A stretch of DNA of 64,000 bases. Source: Pseudomonadota bacterium (GTDB lineage: Bacteria > Pseudomonadota > Alphaproteobacteria > Rhizobiales > Rhizobiaceae). Position numbers and translations under genes: made by a program. Position 1 is the stretch's first letter, and each line of letters begins with the position of its first letter. The notes beneath the pieces are model-generated. The model made no database searches and had not been told where the DNA came from. It saw only the letters and a program-made list of their open reading frames with translations. This document shows positions 35,105-43,150 of this stretch, piece by piece. The stretch is from positions 1 through 64,000 of the forward strand of contig JAEWPB010000038.1 of assembly GCA_023399465.1 (NCBI GenBank), written 5' to 3'.

Positions 35105-37702
35105 ATGTCGGTAAACAAGAGGCGCCTGTTTAAGCAGGCAAACGCGCGGACGGACGAGACGTGCGCAACGGCGCACGCGCAGTCAGCGGGCGAAGAAAGG
35201 CGTTACGGCAACGGCCGGAAGCGCTTCCCTGGCGCGCGAACACTTTCGCGCATCTGGCGCTGCTGCATCTCGGGAACGGCGCTTGCCGGCCTGACGGGAA
35301 CGGCCTTCGCCGCTGACGAAGGGCAGGCGACCGTCGCGGCGCGGCTGTTCACCTCCTCCGAGACGATGACATTCTCCATGGTCATCGGCGTGATTGGCGC
35401 CGTGGTGCTTTCGGCCATCTGGCTGGTGCGCCAGAAAGGCAACATCGAGACCGAGAGCCAGGAAATCCGTTCGGCGCTTTCCGATGCCAACCAGCGCATT
35501 TCCCGCTTCGAAGCGCTGATCGCCGACAAGAACCGCCGCATCATCATCTGGGACGGGCCGAACGGCCAACCGGAATTTCTCGGCCAGTTGCCCGTCGAAA
35601 CGGGCGCCCCGCAGCAGGACAGCGATTTCCTCGCCTTCGGCCGATGGCTCACCGCACGCTCCGCCAGCGAACTCGAGCGCTCGATCGAGCAGTTGCGCAC
35701 AAAGGCGCAGAGCTTCGACACGGTGGTCGAAACCCAGCGTGACGAGGTCATCGAAGCACAGGGCCGCGTTTCCGGCGGCCGCGCATTCGTACGTTTCGTC
35801 GCGCTCAACAACCTGCGCGCCGAACTGGCGGAGCTGAGGATCGAGCGCGATCGCCTGATGACGTCGATCGCCACTTTCCAGGGCCTGCTCGATGCGATCG
35901 ACATCCCAGTATGGCAACGCGATCCGGAAGGGTGTCTGACCTGGGTCAACGAAGCCTATGGCGAAGCTGTCGACGCCCCCTCGCCCGAACAGGCGGTACT
36001 CGAGCACCGTGAGCTGCTGAGCACCATCGCCCGCGAAAAGATCCGCGCCACCGCGACGCCGGAATCGCCGTTCCGCGACAAGGTCTCGACCGTGGTCCAG
36101 GGCAACCGCGCCTTCTTCGACGTCGTCGACGTCAAGTGCCCGAGCGGCTCTGCCGGCATGGCGATCAACGTTTCCGAGACCGAAGCGGTGCGCGAGGAAT
36201 TGAAACGGACGCTGAAGAGCCACGCCGAAACGCTCGACCATCTCGGCACCCCGGTTGCGATCTTCGACGGCAACCGCCGCCTGCAGTTCTACAACCAGGC
36301 CTTCGTCCAACTCTGGGAATTCGACCTGACCTTCCTGGAATCGAAGCCCGACAACGGCGAGATGCTCGACCGGCTGCGCGCCGCCGGCAAGCTTTCCGAA
36401 CAGCTGAACTGGAAGGCATGGAAGGACTCGGCGCTGGCGGTCTACCGCTCGCTCGACACCCAGAGCGACCTCTGGCACCTGCCGAACGGACAGATCCTGC
36501 GCGTCTTCGCCACGGCCCATCCACAGGGCGGCGCCACCTGGGTGTTCGAGAACCTGACCGAGCAGGTCGATCTCGAAACCCGGTACAACACCCTCGTCAA
36601 GGTTCAGGGCGAAACCATCGACCACCTCTCCGAAGGCGTGGCCGTGTTCGGTCCGGATGGCCGCATCAAGCTTTCCAATCCCGCCTTCCGCGCGCTCTGG
36701 GGCATTACGGAAGCCGAGGCCCAGCCGGGCAGCCATATCCGCGCCATCGAGGCGTCCTGCGCGCCGTCCTATGACCAGCCCGACGGCTGGCGCGCCTTCG
36801 GACAGATGATCACCAGCTTCGAGGATGAGCGTCCGTCGAGCCAGGGCACGCTGGAGCTTCTTTCCGGTCTCGTGCTCGACTACGCCGTGACGCCGCTGCC
36901 GAACGCCCAGACGATGCTGACCTTCGTCAACATGACCGACAGCGTGCGCGCCGAGCGGGCCCTGACGGAGAAGAACGAGGCGCTGCGCCGCGCCGACGCG
37001 CTGAAGAACGATTTCGTCCAGCACGTCTCATACGAACTGCGCTCGCCGCTAACCAACATCATCGGCTTTACCGATCTCCTCAAGACGCCCGGCATCGGCG
37101 AATTGAACGAGCGCCAGGCCGAGTACATCGACCACATCTCGACCTCCTCTTCCGTGCTGCTGACGATCGTCAACGACATCCTCGATCTTGCGACCGTCGA
37201 TGCCGGGATCATGCATCTCAACTACACGGACGTCAGCCTCGACGAACTGCTGGACGACGTCTCGATCCAGATCGCCGATCGTCTGCATGACGGCAACGTT
37301 GCCCTCGAGATTGTCGCGCCCGCGACGCTCGGCACGCTTGTCGCCGATCAGCAGCGGCTGAAGCAGATCCTGATCAAGCTCCTGACCAATGCGGCGAACT
37401 TCGCCCCGGAGGGCTCGGTCATCTCGCTTACCTGCGGTCGCGAAGGCACGGATTTCGTCTTTTCGGTCGCCGATACGGGTCCGGGCATCCCCGAAGAGAT
37501 GCTCAAGACCGTATTCGACCGCTTTGCGTCGAACGGTCGCGGTGGCAAGCGTAGCGGTGCAGGCCTTGGGCTTTCGATCGTCGAGAGCTTCGTCAGCCTC
37601 CACAAAGGCAAGGTTTCGATTGACAGCCGCCCCGGGCGCGGTACGACGGTGTCTTGCCGGATCCCGTCCGGCGTGCTCAGTCACCCTGTCGCAGCCGAAT
37701 GA
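35105..37702 (+). CDS. divL: DivL-type PAS kinase with tyrosine in the H-box
   Basis: 865-residue membrane protein with kinase architecture. A signal-like or membrane N-terminus (about 48-70) is followed by a transmembrane helix at about 88-106, a coiled coil, and three PAS-like regions around 260-360, 385-500 and 515-625. A DHp-like domain and an HATPase domain (DTGPGIPEEM, GAGLGLSIVESF) complete it. In the H-box HVSYELRSPLTNI the phospho-acceptor histidine is replaced by Y643. This is the hallmark of DivL, which in Caulobacter binds DivK and controls CckA and hence CtrA. The protein is thus probably a cell-cycle signalling hub rather than an active histidine kinase. Its stop overlaps the next gene by four bases. 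The ATG at 35105 is uncertain. Confidence 0.85.
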   Translation: MSVNKRRLFKQANARTDETCATAHAQSAGEERRYGNGRKRFPGARTLSRIWRCCISGTALAGLTGTAFAADEGQATVAARLFTSSETMTFSMVIGVIGAVVLSAIWLVRQKGNIETESQEIRSALSDANQRISRFEALIADKNRRIIIWDGPNGQPEFLGQLPVETGAPQQDSDFLAFGRWLTARSASELERSIEQLRTKAQSFDTVVETQRDEVIEAQGRVSGGRAFVRFVALNNLRAELAELRIERDRLMTSIATFQGLLDAIDIPVWQRDPEGCLTWVNEAYGEAVDAPSPEQAVLEHRELLSTIAREKIRATATPESPFRDKVSTVVQGNRAFFDVVDVKCPSGSAGMAINVSETEAVREELKRTLKSHAETLDHLGTPVAIFDGNRRLQFYNQAFVQLWEFDLTFLESKPDNGEMLDRLRAAGKLSEQLNWKAWKDSALAVYRSLDTQSDLWHLPNGQILRVFATAHPQGGATWVFENLTEQVDLETRYNTLVKVQGETIDHLSEGVAVFGPDGRIKLSNPAFRALWGITEAEAQPGSHIRAIEASCAPSYDQPDGWRAFGQMITSFEDERPSSQGTLELLSGLVLDYAVTPLPNAQTMLTFVNMTDSVRAERALTEKNEALRRADALKNDFVQHVSYELRSPLTNIIGFTDLLKTPGIGELNERQAEYIDHISTSSSVLLTIVNDILDLATVDAGIMHLNYTDVSLDELLDDVSIQIADRLHDGNVALEIVAPATLGTLVADQQRLKQILIKLLTNAANFAPEGSVISLTCGREGTDFVFSVADTGPGIPEEMLKTVFDRFASNGRGGKRSGAGLGLSIVESFVSLHKGKVSIDSRPGRGTTVSCRIPSGVLSHPVAAE

Positions 37703-39225
37703 ACGAAGACAACGAACCGATTTCCATCAGCCTCGCCGACGAAGCCGCGATGATCCGGCTTGGAGAGGATCTTGCCCTGGCGCTCAAAGCCGGCGACTGC
37801 CTGGCGCTCTCCGGTGACCTTGGCGCCGGGAAATCGACGCTTGCCCGTGCGTTCCTGCGCGCCATCGCCGACGATGACGACCTGGAAGTGCCGAGCCCGA
37901 CCTTCACCCTGGTGCAGTCCTACGACCTCCGGATCCCGGTCTCCCACTTCGATCTCTATCGCATCGGCGATGCCAGCGAGCTTTACGAACTCGGGCTCGA
38001 CGAGGCGCTTTCGAACGGCATCGCCCTGATCGAATGGCCGGAGATGGCCGAGGACGAGCTGCCGGACGACCGCATTCGTCTGCGCATCGAGCACGAGGGC
38101 GACGGCCGTCGCGTGACCATCGACGCGCCTCCGAAGCAGCGCGCGCGCATCCTTCGCGTTCTCGCCATCCGCCGCTTTCTCGAAAATGCGGGCCGCGGCG
38201 ACGCGCATCGCAGGTATCTGACCGGCGACGCCTCGATGCGAGCCTATGAATATTTCCGCAACTCGACGGGAAAACGCACCATTCTCATGGACTGGCCGCG
38301 CCAGCCGGAAGGCCCGCCCGTTCTCGATGGCAAGCCCTATCCCAAGGTCGCGCATATCGCCGAGGACGCCTATCCCTTCGCCGCACTGTCGCGCTACCTA
38401 CGCGGCCGCGGCTTTGCCGCCCCGGAGGTGTTTGCCGCCGACTATGACGCCGGCATCCTGCTCATCGAGGACCTCGGCAGCGAAGGCATTCTCGACGCCG
38501 ACGGCCGACCGATCCCCGAACGCTACCGCCAGGCGGTTGCCTGCCTCGCCGCGCTCCACGCCCAGCCGGCCGAGCGCGACATCCCCGTCACCGCCACCCA
38601 TGTCCATCACATCCCGGACTTCGACCGTACGGCAATGAAGATGGAGGCCCGGCTTCTCCTCGACTGGCATCTGCCGTGGAAGCGGGGCACGCCGGCGACC
38701 GACGAGGAGCGCGAGGAGTATTCGGCTATCTGGGACGGCCTGATCGACCAGCTTGCCGACAGTGAGACCAACCTGCTCCTGCGCGACTACCATTCACCCA
38801 ACATCATCTGGCGCGGCGACCGGCAAGGCAACGACCGCGTCGGCATCATCGATTTCCAGGATTCGATGATCGGGCCGACGGCCTATGATCTCGCCTCGAT
38901 CGTCCAGGATGCCCGGGTTACCATCGAGCGCGGGCTCTTCGACCAGCTGATGCGGGACTATCTGGCGCTTCGCCGTCAGGATCCTTCCTTCGACGAGGCA
39001 AAGTTCCTGAAGACCTGGGCCATCATGGCGGCGCAGCGCGCCTGCAAACTGGGTGGCCTCTGGGTGCGGCTGATGCAGCGCGACGGCAAGCCCGCCTATA
39101 TGAAGCACATGCCCCGCACGCTTGCCTATCTCGATGCCGCCTTCGAGCACGACGTGCTCGCCCCCTTGCGCAAGTGGTGCGCAAAGGCTGGAATAGCTTC
39201 GAGCGAATCACCACAGCAGGTCTGA
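37699..39225 (+). CDS. tsaE: TsaE fused to an AmgK-like sugar kinase
   Basis: 508-residue fusion. Residues 1-155 are TsaE, the ATPase of the complex that makes N6-threonylcarbamoyladenosine in tRNA, with Walker A SGDLGAGKSTLARAF (K45) and PSPTFTLVQSY. Residues from about 175 onward form an aminoglycoside-phosphotransferase-fold kinase with a catalytic segment LRDYHSPNIIW (D363, N368) and IIDFQD (D385). With the MurU-like gene next door, the kinase half is probably AmgK, which phosphorylates the anomeric carbon of MurNAc and GlcNAc during peptidoglycan recycling. The start ATG overlaps the divL stop (ATGA). The fusion is, as I recall, common in Rhizobiales. Confidence 0.85.
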   Translation: MNEDNEPISISLADEAAMIRLGEDLALALKAGDCLALSGDLGAGKSTLARAFLRAIADDDDLEVPSPTFTLVQSYDLRIPVSHFDLYRIGDASELYELGLDEALSNGIALIEWPEMAEDELPDDRIRLRIEHEGDGRRVTIDAPPKQRARILRVLAIRRFLENAGRGDAHRRYLTGDASMRAYEYFRNSTGKRTILMDWPRQPEGPPVLDGKPYPKVAHIAEDAYPFAALSRYLRGRGFAAPEVFAADYDAGILLIEDLGSEGILDADGRPIPERYRQAVACLAALHAQPAERDIPVTATHVHHIPDFDRTAMKMEARLLLDWHLPWKRGTPATDEEREEYSAIWDGLIDQLADSETNLLLRDYHSPNIIWRGDRQGNDRVGIIDFQDSMIGPTAYDLASIVQDARVTIERGLFDQLMRDYLALRRQDPSFDEAKFLKTWAIMAAQRACKLGGLWVRLMQRDGKPAYMKHMPRTLAYLDAAFEHDVLAPLRKWCAKAGIASSESPQQV

Positions 39226-39950
39226 TGACGATAGAAAACGCCATGGTGCTGGCGGCGGGACTCGGCACCCGGATGCGCCCGATCACCAATACCATCCCGA
39301 AGCCGCTGGTGCCGATCGCCGGCAAACCGATGATCGACTATGCGCTCGACGCGCTGGCGACGGCAGGCGCGAAGCGGGCCGTGGTCAACATCCATCATCA
39401 CGCCGACCAGATGATCGCCCATCTGCATCATCGCGAGGGAATGGAGATCATCCTTTCCGACGAGCGCGACGGCCTGATGGATTCAGGCGGCGGACTGGCG
39501 AAAGGCCTGAAGCTGCTCGCTCCCGGACCCGTCTACGTCATGAATGCCGATCTGTTCTGGATCGGCGAGCGTGAGGGCGAACCGACCAATCTCGAACGTC
39601 TTGCGGCCGCCTTCGACCCAACGCAGATGGACATGGCGCTGCTCTGTGTTCGTCTCGAGGACACCACCGGGCACAACGGCAAGAAGGATTTCAATCTTGC
39701 TGAAGACGGTCGGCTCAGCCGCTATCGCGACCGCGATCCCAACCCCGTCGTCTATGCCGGGGCGATCGTGATGCTCTCGACCCTGCTCGACGATGCCCCT
39801 GAAGAACCCTTCAATCTCAACATCTATTTCGATCGGGCGATCGCGGCCGACAGGCTTTACGGGCTGATGCTCGAGGGCCAATGGCTGACCGTCGGCACGC
39901 CCGATGCGATCGGCGAGGCGGAAGAAACGATCCGCCGCTTCCATAGGTGA
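39225..39950 (+). CDS. Nucleotidyltransferase, MurU-like
   Basis: 241-residue sugar-1-phosphate nucleotidyltransferase. The signature LAAGLGTRMRPITNTIPKPL at the N-terminus, an MNADLFWIGE metal-binding region and the C-terminal GQWLTVGTPDAIGEAE match the family. Next to an AmgK-like kinase, its likely job is MurU: making UDP-MurNAc from MurNAc-1-phosphate, which by-passes fosfomycin-sensitive de novo synthesis. A general GDP- or UDP-sugar pyrophosphorylase is possible but less likely. Its ATG shares one base with the preceding TGA. Confidence 0.8.
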   Translation: MTIENAMVLAAGLGTRMRPITNTIPKPLVPIAGKPMIDYALDALATAGAKRAVVNIHHHADQMIAHLHHREGMEIILSDERDGLMDSGGGLAKGLKLLAPGPVYVMNADLFWIGEREGEPTNLERLAAAFDPTQMDMALLCVRLEDTTGHNGKKDFNLAEDGRLSRYRDRDPNPVVYAGAIVMLSTLLDDAPEEPFNLNIYFDRAIAADRLYGLMLEGQWLTVGTPDAIGEAEETIRRFHR

Positions 39951-39958
39951 ACGTAACG

Positions 39959-42900
39959 ATGTCGATGCTCCCCCGCCAACGCGTTCTGACCATTCCGGCG
40001 GGCCTGCCTTTCCTTAAAACTCTGGCGGCGGCCCTCTGCGATGGCCGGCTGACCGAGCACTACCGCTACGACCCGGCCGATCCGTTGTCGCTCGCCAAGG
40101 TGACCATCTACGTGCCAACCCGGCGCGCCGCCCGCGTGCTGCGCTCCGAGTTCGTCGATCTGCTTGGCGGCGGTTCGGCCATCCTGCCGGTCATCCGGCC
40201 GCTTGGCGAAACCGAGGACGACAGCGGCTTCTTCGATCTCAATTCGCCTGCGACCCTCGACCTCGCCGCGCCACTCGGCAACACCGCCCGGCTGCTGGAA
40301 CTGGCGCAGCTGATCCTCGCCTGGCGCAACCGCCTGCCGCAGATCGTGCGCGATATCCACTCGGATTCGCCGCTGGTGGCGCCCGCGAGCCCGGCCGACG
40401 CCATCTGGCTCGCCCGCGATCTCGCCGAACTGATCGATTCCATCGAGACCGAGGAGCTCGACTGGAGCGCGCTCGCGAAGCTCGACACCCGCGACCACGC
40501 GATCTGGTGGCAGCTGACGCTCGAATTCCTGAAGATCGCCAGCGTGTTCTGGCCGGCGCGCTTGAGCGAACTCAACCGCTCATCGTCTGCTCGCCACCGC
40601 AACGCGATCCTGCGCGGCGAGGCCGAGAGGCTCGCCGGTCTTGGCCAATCCGGCCCCATCATCGTCGCCGGCTCGACGGGTTCGGTTCCGGCAGCGGCCG
40701 AACTGATTGCCGCCGTCTCGCGGCTGCCACAGGGCGTGGTGGTGCTGCCGGGCCTCGACCTGTCCCTGCCCGACGAGGACTGGACCTTCGTCTCCCCCGA
40801 GATCGCCGGCGATCGCCCGGATCCGGCAAGCCGCAGTCATCCGCAATACGGCCTGTTCCAGCTGCTGAAGCGTCTCCAGATCGAGCGCCGCGACGTCGAA
40901 CCGCTGGCCGATGCTCCCGCCGACATGGCGTTGCGCGCCGAAGTTCTCTCCTATGCACTCGCGCCTTCGCGCGCGACCGATCGCTGGAGCACCTGGCAGA
41001 AGAAGACCGATCCCGCACGGATTGCGGAAGCCTTTGCCGACGTGGCGCTGATCGAAGCCGCCAACGAACGCGAGGAAGCAACGGCGATTGCGATCGCTCT
41101 GCGGCTGGCACTGGAAAAGCCCGGCCGGCACGGACAGTCGCAGGCAGCCCTGATTACCCCGGACCGCAATCTGGCGCGGCGTGTGATGGCGGAACTCGCC
41201 CGCTTCGGCATCGCTGCGGACGATTCCGCCGGTACGCCGCTCACCGCCACCCCGCAGGGCACGCTGCTGCAGCTGGTGCTGGAGGCGACCCTGCGTCCCG
41301 GCGACCCGGTCGCCATCGTCTCGCTGATGAAGCATCCGCTGGCGCGTTTCGGGCTGGACAGCGAAACGCTGGCAACAGCGGTCAACGCGCTGGAGCTGCT
41401 GGCGATACGCGGCGGCGTCAGCGAGGTCGACATCACCGAACTCGAACCGCTTCTGGAAGCCCAGCTCAAGCTCCATGCGGAGGACCGCCACGCGGCGCAA
41501 TGGCGCAAGGCTCTGACCGAGGATGCACCCGAACAGGCGCGGCTTCTCGCCCAGCGGATTGCCGCCGCGACCGAACCGCTGGCGTCGGCCCTCCTGCGCC
41601 GGCGCGGCGAGAACCGCGGGGTCACTTCCCTCTTCCCGCTGTCGGAATGGGCGGAACGCACCGGCCGGGTGCTCGAGGCGATCGTCGCGGACGAGACTGG
41701 CAATCTCGCGCCATTGTGGTCGGGCGAAGGTGGGGAAACCCTCGCCTCGCTCCTGACCGGCGTGATCGAGGCGGAGACCCAGCTCGAGGCCGACGGACCG
41801 CAGTGGATCGACATCACCCAGGCACTTGCTGCCGGCGAAGCGGTGAAGCCGCGCGCCATGAGCAATCCTCGCCTGTTCATCTTCGGCACGATGGAAGCGC
41901 GACTGCAGAGCGTCGATACGCTGATCCTCGGCGGGCTCAACGAAGGCTCCTGGCCGGACAAGACCTCCAACAACCCCTTCCTCTCGCGTACCATGAAGAC
42001 CGACATCGGCCTCGAGCCGCCGGAGCGGCGGATCGGCCAGTTGGCTCACGACTTCGAGATGGCGAACGGAACGCGGCAGCTGATCTATTCGCGCTCGATG
42101 CGCCAGGGCTCGGCCCCGACGGTCGCCTCCCGCTGGCTGCAACGGCTGCTCGCCCTTGGCGGCAAGGACTTTGCCGCGACGCTGAAGAGCCGTGGCGACC
42201 AGTATCGCCACTGGGCCGGCCTGATCGATGTCGGCGACCATCAGGCGCCGGCTCAGCGCCCGGCGCCAAAACCGCCGGCGGAACTGCAGCCGAAGAAATA
42301 CTCCTTCAGCGAAGTCGGCAAGCTGCGGCGCGACCCCTACTCGATCTACGCCCGCCGGGTTCTGCGGCTCGATCCCGTCGACCCCTTCAACGCCGATCCC
42401 GGTGCGGCCGAACGCGGCACGCTCTATCACCGCATCATCGAGCGCTTTACCGCCGAGAACCACCTCCCCGGCACGCCGATCGCACTGGAAGCGATGGAAC
42501 GGATCCTGACGGAAGAGTTCGACCGCGAGGCCCTGCCTGCGCATATCGACACGGTATGGCGCCCGCGCTTCCGCGAAGTGGCACGCGCCTTCATGGATTG
42601 GGAGAAGGAACGGCGGCCGGAAATCCGCCGGACCTACACCGAGCTTCCCGCCGGAATGGAAATTCCGTCGATCGGCATTCGCCTGACCGGCATTGCCGAC
42701 CGGATCGACATCAAGGGAAGCGGGGCGGCCGACATCATCGACTACAAGACCGGCTCCAACCCGAGCCCTGCACAGGCGCGCGCCCTGCTCGACCCGCAGC
42801 TCGCGCTTGAAGCTGCGGCCCTGCGTGCCGGTGCCTTCAAGCAGGCCGGCGCGCCCGACCCGGAAAACCTCATCTATGTCAGGCTGCGTCCCGGCGACCG

Positions 42901-43150
42901 CTTCGGCGCCGACACGGTCAACAACGAGTTCGCCGCCGCCCGCTACAATCCGAAATCGGCGACCGAACTCGCCGTCGACGCCATGGACCAGCTGGTGAAA
43001 TTCGTCACCCTGCTGCAATCCGGCGAGCGCGGCTTCGTCTCGCGCCTGATCCCCGCCAAGGAGCAGGATTTCGGCGGCGAATACGACCATCTTGCGCGCG
43101 TTGCCGAATGGTCGACGGCAGAAACGGAAGAGGCGTCCGGCGATGAATGA
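39959..43150 (+). CDS. addB: Double-strand break repair protein AddB
   Basis: 1063-residue subunit of the AddAB helicase-nuclease, which processes DNA ends for recombination. The C-terminal PD-(D/E)xK nuclease domain has RGTLYHRIIERF and DIIDYKTG (D928, K930). The N-terminus reads TIPAGLPFLKTLAAAL with no Walker A motif, and DPYSIYARR stands where iron-sulfur types carry a cysteine, so this looks like the alphaproteobacterial form without helicase ATPase or cluster. The ATG at 39959 has AGGTGA 8 bases upstream; a GTG at 39947 overlapping the previous stop is an alternative. It overlaps addA by eight bases. Confidence 0.92.
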   Translation: MSMLPRQRVLTIPAGLPFLKTLAAALCDGRLTEHYRYDPADPLSLAKVTIYVPTRRAARVLRSEFVDLLGGGSAILPVIRPLGETEDDSGFFDLNSPATLDLAAPLGNTARLLELAQLILAWRNRLPQIVRDIHSDSPLVAPASPADAIWLARDLAELIDSIETEELDWSALAKLDTRDHAIWWQLTLEFLKIASVFWPARLSELNRSSSARHRNAILRGEAERLAGLGQSGPIIVAGSTGSVPAAAELIAAVSRLPQGVVVLPGLDLSLPDEDWTFVSPEIAGDRPDPASRSHPQYGLFQLLKRLQIERRDVEPLADAPADMALRAEVLSYALAPSRATDRWSTWQKKTDPARIAEAFADVALIEAANEREEATAIAIALRLALEKPGRHGQSQAALITPDRNLARRVMAELARFGIAADDSAGTPLTATPQGTLLQLVLEATLRPGDPVAIVSLMKHPLARFGLDSETLATAVNALELLAIRGGVSEVDITELEPLLEAQLKLHAEDRHAAQWRKALTEDAPEQARLLAQRIAAATEPLASALLRRRGENRGVTSLFPLSEWAERTGRVLEAIVADETGNLAPLWSGEGGETLASLLTGVIEAETQLEADGPQWIDITQALAAGEAVKPRAMSNPRLFIFGTMEARLQSVDTLILGGLNEGSWPDKTSNNPFLSRTMKTDIGLEPPERRIGQLAHDFEMANGTRQLIYSRSMRQGSAPTVASRWLQRLLALGGKDFAATLKSRGDQYRHWAGLIDVGDHQAPAQRPAPKPPAELQPKKYSFSEVGKLRRDPYSIYARRVLRLDPVDPFNADPGAAERGTLYHRIIERFTAENHLPGTPIALEAMERILTEEFDREALPAHIDTVWRPRFREVARAFMDWEKERRPEIRRTYTELPAGMEIPSIGIRLTGIADRIDIKGSGAADIIDYKTGSNPSPAQARALLDPQLALEAAALRAGAFKQAGAPDPENLIYVRLRPGDRFGADTVNNEFAAARYNPKSATELAVDAMDQLVKFVTLLQSGERGFVSRLIPAKEQDFGGEYDHLARVAEWSTAETEEASGDE

